Shown here piece after piece: positions 1-7,515 of a stretch of 15,121 nt of DNA. The stretch comes from Sulfurovum sp. (GTDB lineage Bacteria; Campylobacterota; Campylobacteria; Campylobacterales; Sulfurovaceae), in assembly GCA_015663065.1 (NCBI GenBank), contig DQSX01000204.1:1-15121 (forward strand). The letters run 5' to 3'. A program made the translations under genes and the position numbers. The notes below the pieces were generated by a model. That model did no database searches and was not told where the DNA came from. It worked only from the letters and a program-made list of their open reading frames with translations. The number at the start of each line of letters is the position of its first letter. Position 1 is the first letter of the stretch.

Positions 1-2973
1 GATACCCCAATCGCTGCTTTTTCTAATGAACAACGTAACTTTACAGACTTCTTTAAACAGAAATTCGCACAGGTGACAAACCCGCCAATAGATCCTATTC
101 GTGAAAAAGTGGTCATGTCACTCAATACCGGTTTTGGTGAGATCAGGAACATCCTTTCTGATGATGCTGAACACGGTAAAAGACTTAAAACCGTCTCTCC
201 GATCTTGTCTTTGGAGAAACTTGAACTGCTTAAAGCCTTTGGAAATGAAAAAGATCCTAAATTTGATGCTTCATACAAAGCAAGAACCTATGTGACAAGT
301 TTTGAGTCAGATCTTAAGAAGACATTGGCGGATTTTGTTTCGCAGATCATTGATGATGTGAAAAATGACGGTATCAGAACCGTGATACTCGATGACAGAA
401 TTGTAGATAAAAATACGAAAGTCATGCCTATGCTGATGGTTGTGGGCCGGTTGAATGAAGCACTGCTTGAAGAGGGTGAACGTCATCTTGTCAGTATCGT
501 TGCAGCGACAGGAGAAGTGTATGATTCTCATATGGCTGCCTGTATGTTAGGTTTCGGTGTAGCTGCTATCTACCCGCATATGCTTTACCAGACCGTAGCG
601 ATGATAGAGCATCGACATAATGAGAATGTCAACCTTGCGCCAGTGCTTAAAAAAGTACGTAAGTCTATCAATGCGGGATTGTTGAAAATTATGTCTAAAA
701 TGGGTATTGCAACGGTTTCAAGTTATAGAAACTCAAAACTCTTTGACATTATAGGTTTGAGTGATGAGATCGTTTCTGAATGTTTCAACGGTGCCAGAGG
801 TATGCTTGCCGGTCTTACTTATGAAGATATTGAAGCACGTATCACTAAAGCCCATAAGGATGCCTATGCTGCTGAAACAGTAAACCGTATGTTCCCTCTG
901 AATGTAGGCGGATATTACAAGTACCTAAGCGGTGGAGAGTTCCATGATTTCTCACCTGCAACCGTACATGCCATACATAAACTTTCACAAACAGGTAAAA
1001 CAGAAGACTTTAATACACTCAAAGAGCTTGTTGACAACAGAGATAAAAAGTTCATCCGTGATTTCTTTGTGCTCAACAGTGACAAAGCAGCTATCTCAGT
1101 CGATGAAGTTGAACCCTTAGAAGCGATATTTAAACGTTTCTCTACTGCTGCAATGAGTCTTGGTTCTATCTCTCCTGAGGCGCATGAGTGTCTTGCTGAA
1201 GCCATGAATACCATTGGCGGTAAGTCGAACTCAGGTGAAGGTGGAGAAGATGAAATCAGATTTGGAACCATTAAAAATTCCAAGATCAAACAGATCGCTT
1301 CAGGGCGTTTTGGTGTAACACCGGAGTATCTTCGTTCTGCTGAAGAGTTGCAGATAAAAGTGGCGCAGGGTGCAAAACCGGGTGAGGGAGGTCAGCTTCC
1401 GGGACACAAAGTAAGTCCACTGATCGCAAGACTAAGACACACCATGCCTGGTGTAACACTGATCTCACCTCCACCGCATCACGATATCTATTCTATTGAA
1501 GATCTAGCACAGCTTATCTTTGACTTGAAGCAGATCAACCCGACAGCAAAGATCGCGGTTAAACTTGTTTCTACGGCAGGTGTCGGAACCATAGCAGCGG
1601 GTGTTGCAAAGTGTTATGCAGATAAGATTATTATCTCCGGTGCAGACGGTGGTACGGGTGCTGCGCCTATCGGGTCGATCAAATTTGCAGGTAACCCTTG
1701 GGAACTTGGACTCATTGAAGCGCACAATGCCCTCAAAGCCAACAATTTGAGAGGTCAGGTAGAGCTTGAGACAGATGGTGGGCTTAAGACAGGTCTGGAT
1801 GTTGTAAAAGCAGCCATACTTGGCGCAGAGTCTTATGCTTTTGGTACAGGAGCATTGACGGTCATTGGATGTAAAATCCTTCGTATCTGTCACTTGAACA
1901 GATGTTCTGTAGGTATTGCAACACAGGAAGAGAAACTCAGAGAACATTATGAAGGTTCTGTAGAGAGAGTGATCAACTACTTTACATTGCTTGCTGAAGA
2001 TGTACGTGAGATCCTGGCTTCTATCGGGTATACATCACTCGAAGAGATCATCGGTAAAAATGATCTTCTTGAAGTCATCGATGATAAATTTGCCAAAAAG
2101 TTCTCATTTGAAAAGCTTCTCTATAAACTCGACGGAGACAATACCTGTCAGGTAGAGTCTAATGAACCGCTTGATAAGAATGAGTATGAAAAAGAGATAC
2201 TTGAAGAGTTGATGCCTGCGATTAAAAATCCGAACGATTCTATTGTATTGGAAAAAGAGATCTCTAACCTGAACAGAAGTTTCGGTACCTATATTTCCGG
2301 TGAGATCGCCAAATATTATGGAGACAAAGGTTTGCCGTGCGGAACGATAGACCTTAGATTGACAGGTACAACAGGGCAGTCTCTTGGTGCATTCCTCTCT
2401 AATGGTATTTCGATCCGTGTCAACGGTGCGGGGAATGACTACATTGGTAAAGGAATGTCCGGCGGACGTATCATCATTACTTCAGACAAGAACGGTTCAG
2501 ACTTTTCGTTAGGTGGCAACACCTGTCTTTACGGTGCTACAGGTGGTAAACTTTATGTCAATGGTCAGGTGGGAGAGCGTTTCGGTGTGCGTAACTCCGG
2601 TGCTGTTGCTATTGTAGAAGGTACAGGAGATCATCCATGTGAATATATGACAGGCGGAGCAGTGGTCATCCTTGGAAAAACAGGTATCAACTTTGGTGCA
2701 GGTATGACCGGTGGAGTAGCATTTGTCTACGATGAAGAGCATGAGTTTGTTGAAAAAGTGAACCAGGAGCTTGTAGAAGCCAGACGTATCGATACTGAAG
2801 ATACAGACATTGAGCGATATTACCTCAAAAAGCTTCTTAAAGATTATTACAATGAGACAAAGAGTGCCCAGGCAAAGAAAATACTCGATAACTTCAGAGT
2901 AGAAATAAGAAATTTCTGGATAGTAAGACCTAAAGATATGAAAGGTCCTTTGACCATAGAGGATGGAGAATAA
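1..2973 (+). CDS. gltB: Glutamate synthase (NADPH) large subunit, 5'-truncated by the window edge
   Basis: This is the large (alpha) subunit of glutamate synthase. With GltD it converts 2-oxoglutarate, glutamine and NADPH into two glutamates in the cytoplasm. The frame is open from base 1 and reads 990 residues to TAA. The family is usually close to 1,500 residues, so the N-terminal glutamine amidotransferase domain with its catalytic Cys lies upstream of the window. The GTG at 73 is an internal valine, not a start: the codons before it already read as family sequence (FFKQKFAQVTNPPIDPIREK). In window residue numbers, the central domain runs to about 360. The FMN-binding synthase domain covers roughly 370-690, with PPPHHDIYSIEDLAQ near 490 and SGADGGTGAAPIG near 550. 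The [3Fe-4S] cysteines are C624, C630 and C635 (C-x5-C-x4-C). The glycine-rich GXGXG beta-helix domain is about 770-920. gltD follows after 1 nt, so the two subunits are co-transcribed. Confidence 0.97.
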   Translation, partial: DTPIAAFSNEQRNFTDFFKQKFAQVTNPPIDPIREKVVMSLNTGFGEIRNILSDDAEHGKRLKTVSPILSLEKLELLKAFGNEKDPKFDASYKARTYVTSFESDLKKTLADFVSQIIDDVKNDGIRTVILDDRIVDKNTKVMPMLMVVGRLNEALLEEGERHLVSIVAATGEVYDSHMAACMLGFGVAAIYPHMLYQTVAMIEHRHNENVNLAPVLKKVRKSINAGLLKIMSKMGIATVSSYRNSKLFDIIGLSDEIVSECFNGARGMLAGLTYEDIEARITKAHKDAYAAETVNRMFPLNVGGYYKYLSGGEFHDFSPATVHAIHKLSQTGKTEDFNTLKELVDNRDKKFIRDFFVLNSDKAAISVDEVEPLEAIFKRFSTAAMSLGSISPEAHECLAEAMNTIGGKSNSGEGGEDEIRFGTIKNSKIKQIASGRFGVTPEYLRSAEELQIKVAQGAKPGEGGQLPGHKVSPLIARLRHTMPGVTLISPPPHHDIYSIEDLAQLIFDLKQINPTAKIAVKLVSTAGVGTIAAGVAKCYADKIIISGADGGTGAAPIGSIKFAGNPWELGLIEAHNALKANNLRGQVELETDGGLKTGLDVVKAAILGAESYAFGTGALTVIGCKILRICHLNRCSVGIATQEEKLREHYEGSVERVINYFTLLAEDVREILASIGYTSLEEIIGKNDLLEVIDDKFAKKFSFEKLLYKLDGDNTCQVESNEPLDKNEYEKEILEELMPAIKNPNDSIVLEKEISNLNRSFGTYISGEIAKYYGDKGLPCGTIDLRLTGTTGQSLGAFLSNGISIRVNGAGNDYIGKGMSGGRIIITSDKNGSDFSLGGNTCLYGATGGKLYVNGQVGERFGVRNSGAVAIVEGTGDHPCEYMTGGAVVILGKTGINFGAGMTGGVAFVYDEEHEFVEKVNQELVEARRIDTEDTDIERYYLKKLLKDYYNETKSAQAKKILDNFRVEIRNFWIVRPKDMKGPLTIEDGE
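2965..2970 (+). promoter_or_regulatory. Ribosome binding site that sets the gltD start
   Basis: GGAGAA lies inside the last codons of gltB, with 6 nt between GGAG and the ATG at 2975. The earlier in-frame ATG at 2963 has GAGG directly abutting it, with no usable spacing. The 2975 start is therefore preferred. Confidence 0.7.
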
Positions 2974-2974
2974 T

Positions 2975-4357
2975 ATGTTAAGATTTTTTGATTTAGAGCG
3001 TATTGACGCGAAAAAAAGAGACGTAGTAGAGAGAAGAAAAGATTTCGATGAGATCTATGAGGTGTTTAAGTCGACAAAAGGTGCTGAACAGTCAGACAGA
3101 TGTATTCAGTGTGGTGATCCCTACTGTCATAACGGCTGTCCTCTGCATAACCTTATTCCCCAGTGGCTCAAAGCAACAGCAGGAAAAGATCTTGAGTTTG
3201 CCTTTAATCTTTCCAATGAAACTTCTCCTTTCCCTGAAGTCATGGGGCGTATCTGTCCTCATGACAGACTTTGTGAGGGTGCTTGCACACTCAATGACGG
3301 TCACGGTGCCATTACGATCGGTTCAGTGGAGACTTTTGTCAGTGAAGAGGGATTCAAAAAAGGATTAAAACCTAAGTTTTCTCAAAACAAGACAGGGAAA
3401 AAAGTAGCGATCATCGGTGCGGGACCTGCAGGACTCTCTGCTGCAACCTTCCTTCTGAGAGAAGGTGTGGATGTAGAGATCTTTGACAAACAATCCAGAG
3501 CGGGTGGTTTGCTTACTTACGGGATCCCTGGATTTAAACTGGACAAACATGTGGTTGCAAGAAGGGTAAAACTTCTTGAAGAAGCAGGTGCTGTGTTCCA
3601 CCAGAATGTGGAAATAGGCAAAGATAAGACTTTTGACTCATTGACTACTGAATTTGATGCTGTATTTATTGGAGTAGGTGCTATAAAAGGCAGAAAAGCC
3701 GGACTTGACGGAGATGATGCCCCTAATGCCTACTTGGCAATGGAGTTTCTTGTAGACATTCAAAAGAAGATCTTTGATGAGCCTAGAGAGAAACACATTG
3801 AAGTTAAAGATAAAAATGTTGTGGTCATTGGTGGTGGTGATACTGCCATGGACTGTGTACGTACCTCTTTACGTGAAAAAGCAAAGTCTGTCAAATGTCT
3901 TTACCGACGTGATGCACACAATATGCCAGGTTCAAGAAAAGAGTATATCAATGCCAAAGAAGAGGGTGTTGATTTTGAATTTTATGTTTCACCTAAGTCA
4001 CTTATTACGAATGACAAAGGTGATATTATTGCAGTTGAAATGATCAAAACGAAACTTGGCGAAGCTGATGCTTCAGGACGCCAACGTGTAGAAGAGATCA
4101 TTGGCAGTGAATATAAAGTAGATGCCGATGTGGTGATCTTTGCACTTGGTTTTGATAATGTTGAGTATCCATTCTTCGCAAGTAACGGTATTGAGACAGA
4201 CAAATGGGGTGGGGTTCTTGTAAATGAGAATTACCAGACCACACAAGCGGGTATTTATGCCGGTGGTGACTGTCATCGCGGTGCAGACCTTGTTGTAACA
4301 GCAGCAAGAGACGGTCGTGATGCAGCTAAAGCTATGGTGAAAATGTTAAGTAAATAG
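2975..4357 (+). CDS. gltD: Glutamate synthase small subunit (FAD, Fe-S)
   Basis: This is the beta subunit of glutamate synthase. It oxidises NADPH through FAD and passes electrons via Fe-S clusters to GltB. From the 2975 start it has 460 residues, within the family range of about 450-480. Two N-terminal cysteine groups are visible: C43, C46, C51, C55 and then C94, C100, C104, the usual ligands for two [4Fe-4S] clusters. The FAD Rossmann motif GAGPAGLSAA begins near residue 148. The NADPH-binding motif GGGDTAMD begins near 286. The C-terminal FAD motif AGGDCHRGADLVVTAARDGR is intact. An upstream ATG at 2963 would add four residues (MENN) and overlap gltB by 11 nt, but the ribosome binding site fits 2975. 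The gene sits 1 nt after gltB, and the next gene's ATG follows its stop codon directly. Confidence 0.96.
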   Translation: MLRFFDLERIDAKKRDVVERRKDFDEIYEVFKSTKGAEQSDRCIQCGDPYCHNGCPLHNLIPQWLKATAGKDLEFAFNLSNETSPFPEVMGRICPHDRLCEGACTLNDGHGAITIGSVETFVSEEGFKKGLKPKFSQNKTGKKVAIIGAGPAGLSAATFLLREGVDVEIFDKQSRAGGLLTYGIPGFKLDKHVVARRVKLLEEAGAVFHQNVEIGKDKTFDSLTTEFDAVFIGVGAIKGRKAGLDGDDAPNAYLAMEFLVDIQKKIFDEPREKHIEVKDKNVVVIGGGDTAMDCVRTSLREKAKSVKCLYRRDAHNMPGSRKEYINAKEEGVDFEFYVSPKSLITNDKGDIIAVEMIKTKLGEADASGRQRVEEIIGSEYKVDADVVIFALGFDNVEYPFFASNGIETDKWGGVLVNENYQTTQAGIYAGGDCHRGADLVVTAARDGRDAAKAMVKMLSK

Positions 4358-5083
4358 ATGCATACATTTATTCAAGCCTGTATCAAAGCCAATGAAGAGA
4401 TAGCTTTGGCACTTAAAGAAGGGTTTGATGCATCCTGGTTTGAAAAAACGGTAGTAGGAGCAGGCGGAGATGTCTCTTCAAAGTTAGATCTTTTTGCTGA
4501 AGCAGTTTTTGTAAAATATCTTTCCTCTTTTGGACAGATAGAATCGGAAGAGTCAGGGTGCATTGGTGAAGGCGAAAGCAAGATCATCATTGACCCCATA
4601 GACGGCTCATCCAACGCACTTTCTCTTTTCCCTTTTTACGGTACCTCTGTTGCAAAAGTCAATGCCGAAGGTCTTTTGGACGCGGCAGTAGTTTGTAACC
4701 TTGCCAATAGTGATATCTTTATAAAATCCTATGGTGATGAAGTACAACAGGGAAAACTTTTTACAACTTCATTTCATACACCACATACTGCCCCCAATCC
4801 TGAAATAGGTCTTTTTGAAAAAGCTTATGCCAATCCGGCACTGGTAGCAGCTTTGGATGAAAAAGGTTTAAAATTCAGGTCTCCAGGTGCTGTTGCACTC
4901 TCTTTGGCATATGCAAGAACGGTCAATTATGTACTTTTTGTAGGGGCATTTCGCATCTATGACTTTGCAGCAGGACTGGCACTTTGTGAAGGGCTTGAAG
5001 TGATTGTTGAGGCGGATTATGTTATAGTATCAAAAGATAAAGCTGTTGCACAGCAAATAGAAAATTTAATGAATGATTTGTAG
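4358..5083 (+). CDS. Inositol monophosphatase-family phosphatase
   Basis: This is a Mg2+-dependent phosphatase of the inositol monophosphatase/CysQ/FBPase superfamily, 241 residues long and slightly shorter than the usual 250-275. The metal-site motifs are visible: SEESG at 63-67 supplies the acidic ligand, IDPIDGSSN around 78-86 carries D79 and D82, and YDFAAG near 201-206 replaces the usual WDxAAG, with D202 as the third metal-site aspartate. D38 lies in the position of the N-terminal lithium-sensitive motif. The substrate cannot be read from sequence; inositol phosphates, 3'-phosphoadenosine 5'-phosphate and sugar bisphosphates are all possible. The ATG abuts the gltD stop codon with no spacer and no strong Shine-Dalgarno, so translation probably depends on coupling to gltD. 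It lies between gltD and accD in one operon. Confidence 0.88.
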   Translation: MHTFIQACIKANEEIALALKEGFDASWFEKTVVGAGGDVSSKLDLFAEAVFVKYLSSFGQIESEESGCIGEGESKIIIDPIDGSSNALSLFPFYGTSVAKVNAEGLLDAAVVCNLANSDIFIKSYGDEVQQGKLFTTSFHTPHTAPNPEIGLFEKAYANPALVAALDEKGLKFRSPGAVALSLAYARTVNYVLFVGAFRIYDFAAGLALCEGLEVIVEADYVIVSKDKAVAQQIENLMNDL

Positions 5084-5091
5084 GAGTAAAT

Positions 5092-5931
5092 ATGTTTGGT
5101 AGCCTTTTTAACAATATTTTAAAAGAGACAAAAGAAGAACAACTCAATCAATGGATAAAATGTCCTAAATGTACGTCACTGATGTTCTTTAAAGAAGTAG
5201 AAGCGAAACAGAATGTTTGCCCAAAATGTAACCACCATTTCCGAATTAATGCTGAAAAACGTATTGCGTCTATTGTAGATGAAGGTTCTTTTGTAGAGCA
5301 GGATACAACTTTGGCTCCGGTAGATCCATTGAAATTTTCAGATAAAAAATCATACAAAAAACGTTTGGAAGAAGCCAAAGCCAAAACCGGAAAAACATCG
5401 TCAGTGATGAGCGGTCCCTGTACCATTGGCGGCAACCCGGTTGAACTGGTTGTGTTTGACTTTTCATTCATGGGTGGATCTTTGGGTTCCGTTGAAGGTG
5501 AAAAGATCGTACGTGCGGTAGACAGAGCCATTGAAAATAACTGTGGTGTCATCATTGTTTCTGCTTCCGGTGGTGCAAGAATGCAGGAGAGTACTTACTC
5601 ACTCTTGCAAATGTCAAAAACCTCTGCTGCACTGAACAGACTGCACCATAAAGGTTTGCCGTTCATCTCCATCTTGACCGATCCGACTATGGGTGGCGTG
5701 TCTGCATCATTTGCAATGTTGGGTGACATTATCATGGCTGAGCCGGATGCACTCATCGGATTTGCAGGGCAAAGGGTTATTAAGCAGACCGTTGGGGTTG
5801 ACCTTCCTGAAGGTTTCCAGCGTTCAGAATTTTTACTTGATCACGGGCTTATCGATATGATCGTTGACCGTGCTGATATGCACCAGACACTCAAAGACCT
5901 CTTGACACTTTTTAACAAAAAAGCAAGCTGA
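5092..5931 (+). CDS. accD: Acetyl-CoA carboxylase carboxyltransferase subunit beta
   Basis: AccD pairs with AccA to form the carboxyltransferase that moves CO2 from biotin on AccB to acetyl-CoA, giving malonyl-CoA for fatty-acid synthesis. The protein has 279 residues, typical of the family. An N-terminal zinc ribbon is complete: C24, C27, C43, C46. The crotonase-like carboxyltransferase core shows GGSLGSVEGEKIVRA, SASGGARMQES and MGGVSASFAMLGD, followed by the conserved C-terminal block FAGQRVIKQT...LPEGFQRSEFLLDHGLID. AGGAG at 5082-5086, with 5 nt spacing, fixes the ATG. It is the last gene of the gltB-gltD-phosphatase-accD run. It is convergent with the minus-strand gene ending at 5981, with a palindromic element between them. 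Confidence 0.97.
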   Translation: MFGSLFNNILKETKEEQLNQWIKCPKCTSLMFFKEVEAKQNVCPKCNHHFRINAEKRIASIVDEGSFVEQDTTLAPVDPLKFSDKKSYKKRLEEAKAKTGKTSSVMSGPCTIGGNPVELVVFDFSFMGGSLGSVEGEKIVRAVDRAIENNCGVIIVSASGGARMQESTYSLLQMSKTSAALNRLHHKGLPFISILTDPTMGGVSASFAMLGDIIMAEPDALIGFAGQRVIKQTVGVDLPEGFQRSEFLLDHGLIDMIVDRADMHQTLKDLLTLFNKKAS

Positions 5932-5943
5932 TTTTACTACGTC

Positions 5944-5964
5944 GTCCTGAACTTGTTTCAGGAT
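5944..5964. repeat. Intergenic palindrome, REP-like element
   Basis: A perfect 7-bp inverted repeat, TCCTGAA (5945-5951) and TTCAGGA (5957-5963), encloses a 5-nt loop CTTGT; a G-T pair can extend it by one position. It lies in the 49-bp gap between the convergent genes accD and the VF530-like gene. No run of T follows on either strand, so it is not a classical intrinsic terminator. From memory, the wording TCCTGAACTTGTTTCAGGAT closely resembles a palindromic intergenic repeat found in many bacterial genomes. That identity is recalled and was not searched. Confidence 0.6.
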
Positions 5965-5980
5965 CTTGTCTAAGGCTTAT

Positions 5981-6163
5981 TTACTTTTCATTTGCTTTCC
6001 CTTTTAGCATAGCCATATAGACCTTTTTTATCTTCTCTCTTGCCCATGGGGTCTTTCTTAAAAATTTCAGACAGGAATTTATGGAGGGATCATACTGAAG
6101 ACAATTGATGTTAACAAATTCTGACAGTGTCTCCCAACCATAATGCTCTACCAGTTCTGTCAT
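5981..6163 (-). CDS. VF530-family (DUF2132) small DNA-binding-like protein, 5' end uncertain
   Basis: The product resembles the VF530/DUF2132 family, small helical proteins of about 75 residues thought to bind DNA; the cellular role is unknown. The ATG at 6163 gives 60 residues. They contain the family core TELVEHYGWETLSEFVNINC and SCLKFLRKTPWAREKI. Family members normally begin with a block like NNPLHGxTLexil just before TELVEHYGW. That block is present here in frame upstream of the ATG (NPLHGKTLKII, encoded at 6196-6164). No ATG, GTG or TTG precedes it before the in-frame TGA at 6229-6227. The gene is therefore N-terminally truncated in practice, frameshifted, uses a non-standard start, or contains a sequence error. 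It is convergent with accD and lies downstream of the cupin gene on the same strand. Confidence 0.72.
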   Translation of the reverse strand: MTELVEHYGWETLSEFVNINCLQYDPSINSCLKFLRKTPWAREKIKKVYMAMLKGKANEK

Positions 6164-6375
6164 AATGATCTTTAAAGTTTTACCGTGTAGAGGATTTCTC
6201 CACGATCTATATGATCGGTATGGGTATCATTTCCATAGGATTTATAGGTATTTCTCAAGTAACAGAATCTTGTATTGGGAGTTGTTTTTGTTTTGAAGAA
6301 AGTAAAAAGTGTAGCAAAAAGTAAAGTGTGAGAAACATATGATCTCTTTCTTTGCTATGAGTGAAAAAGCGGCAG

Positions 6376-6717
6376 CTATAGTTTTAATACACCTTTTACC
6401 CTGTCTACAGTGTCACCTTTATGCAAACTGAGGCGTACCACAGACTCTTTTGTGGCTTTTAGCTCATGCATCACGTTACCTTCCAGTGTAATGACATCAC
6501 CTTCATTGAGTGTAAAGGTCTCTTCTCCTACACCAAACTCAACGGAACCTCTCAAAGTCATTACGGCAATAGGAAATTTGGTTTTATGCTCTTTCATGAT
6601 CTGACCCTCTTTAAAAGCAATACGGATCTCTTTTCCGAAATCAGAATCTAACATTGGGGTGATGACGACACTATCGTCCGAGAATTTCAAATTTGTGAAA
6701 AATGATGCTGTGTTCAT
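6376..6717 (-). CDS. Small single-domain cupin protein
   Basis: This 113-residue protein has a single cupin beta-barrel. The pattern is a first strand pair with FKEGQIMKEH (residues 35-44), then MTLRGSVEFGVGEETFTLNEGDVITLEGNVMHELKA split by the usual loops. G73-D74 and H84 fit cupin motif 2. Motif 1 is reduced: H44 is present, but the second His and the Glu of the canonical GxxxxxHxHxxxxE pattern are not visible, so metal binding may be weak or differently liganded. No signal peptide or membrane segment is seen. AGGA at 6727-6724 lies 6 nt before the ATG. It is divergently transcribed from the unknown gene at 6844. Sensor, isomerase or storage roles are all possible; no substrate can be assigned. 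Confidence 0.82.
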   Translation of the reverse strand: MNTASFFTNLKFSDDSVVITPMLDSDFGKEIRIAFKEGQIMKEHKTKFPIAVMTLRGSVEFGVGEETFTLNEGDVITLEGNVMHELKATKESVVRLSLHKGDTVDRVKGVLKL

Positions 6718-6740
6718 ACTATGTCCTGTTTTTTTGGATG

Positions 6741-6746
6741 ATTATA
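6741..6746 (-). promoter_or_regulatory. -10 box of the cupin gene, within a palindrome
   Basis: Read on the minus strand the hexamer is TATAAT, 23 nt before the cupin ATG, giving a leader of about 16-18 nt that includes the AGGA site. It overlaps the perfect 12-bp palindrome TTATAGCTATAA (6742-6753). No clear -35 box is visible, as is usual in Campylobacterota. Confidence 0.5.
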
Positions 6747-6768
6747 GCTATAAGAGTAAAAATGTGCA

Positions 6769-6816
6769 TTGATAAGCATCAACTTGGTTGGTTTAAAAGC
6801 ATTGTGAGTGTACACT
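6769..6816. promoter_or_regulatory. Divergent promoter region with two operator-like palindromes
   Basis: Between the cupin gene and the unknown gene at 6844 there is an inverted repeat TTGAT-AAGC-ATCAA (6769-6782) and a perfect 10-bp palindrome AGTGTACACT (6807-6816). The latter contains TACACT (6811-6816), a plausible -10 box for the rightward gene about 28 nt before its ATG. These may be regulator binding sites; no regulator gene is adjacent. Confidence 0.35.
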
Positions 6817-6831
6817 AATTTAAAACTAAAT

Positions 6832-6836
6832 AAGGA
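6832..6836 (+). promoter_or_regulatory. Ribosome binding site that sets the 6844 start
   Basis: AAGGA lies 7 nt before the ATG at 6844. An earlier in-frame GTG at 6808 falls inside the probable -10 box/palindrome and has no ribosome binding site, so it is rejected as a start. Confidence 0.65.
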
Positions 6837-6843
6837 TGCTCTG

Positions 6844-7515
6844 ATGAAATCCCTGATTGAGACATTAAAACGATCACTACAACAAGAGGGTGATCTTCTT
6901 TCTGTTTTGGAACATGCAGATGCCAACTGCTGGCAGGCAGATTATCCTGTGGCAGTCGTGCATGAAGAAAGAAGAGTAAAAGAAACCGAATGTGTTACTG
7001 CGTTAAAAGAACATCATCTGCTTGACAGCCATGGTCTGAGCCCTCAGCTTTGGAATGCCCAAAAGATAGACTTGTTGAAAACCCTGGCTCCCAAATACCT
7101 GAAAAAAGTGAGTATGCTTGTCCATAAGGGAAATGCCCATGACCATTTTATGTTTCAAGAGAAACGAGCACAGGATTACTGGAAAAAGGTTGTGGATGAC
7201 GGCTCTTTTGAAGCAGTGGTAGAACATTCTGTGTATGCTGAAGATGCAGAGTTGTGCAGTATTGAGTCTGACCTTCGTGATTTGATGCGAAGTTCAAAAG
7301 AGGTACCTGCACTCAAAGAGATAGGCTTCATCTGGCTGGTTGAAGCTCCCTTGCACTTGGAGATGGACAGGATACTGGCACACTACTATCAGAAAAACTG
7401 GAAGATGGTTATTGCAGGACAAAAAACAGTCTATATAGGCTGGCACAACAGACTTGGCTCAGTAGATATGCGACATTTTGTCTGCCCGCCAAATACCAAT
7501 AAAAGAGAGAAATAA
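6844..7515 (+). CDS. Conserved-looking protein of unknown function (223 aa)
   Basis: I do not recognise a family for this 223-residue protein. It appears soluble and cytoplasmic, with no signal peptide or transmembrane segment. The N-terminal half is mainly helical and charged (LIETLKRSLQQEGDLLSVLEH). A middle segment has several His and acidic residues (HKGNAHDHFMFQEKRAQDYWKK, split here by no gap). The C-terminal part is richer in aromatic and hydrophobic residues, with IGFIWLVEAPLHLEMDRI and KTVYIGWHNRLGS. Three Cys are present: one in ANCWQ, one in AELCSIE and one near the C-terminus in FVCPPN. Base composition and codon use look like the neighbouring genes, so it is probably a genuine gene. 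Its TAA overlaps the ATG of the DUF2237 gene by one base (TAATG), which implies co-translation and a possible shared role. It is divergent from the cupin gene. Confidence 0.82.
   Translation: MKSLIETLKRSLQQEGDLLSVLEHADANCWQADYPVAVVHEERRVKETECVTALKEHHLLDSHGLSPQLWNAQKIDLLKTLAPKYLKKVSMLVHKGNAHDHFMFQEKRAQDYWKKVVDDGSFEAVVEHSVYAEDAELCSIESDLRDLMRSSKEVPALKEIGFIWLVEAPLHLEMDRILAHYYQKNWKMVIAGQKTVYIGWHNRLGSVDMRHFVCPPNTNKREK

Noticed and set aside
73..75. GTG as the start codon of the glutamate synthase gene
   Set aside because: The frame is open from base 1, and the codons before it encode family sequence, so this is an internal valine of a gene cut by the window edge.
6172..6354. Minus-strand open stretch in another frame ending ...NDTHTDHIDRGEILYTVKL, overlapping the VF530 5' region
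   Set aside because: It has no ATG or GTG start and no ribosome binding site, and I recognise no family; only a TTG could start a short 28-residue peptide.
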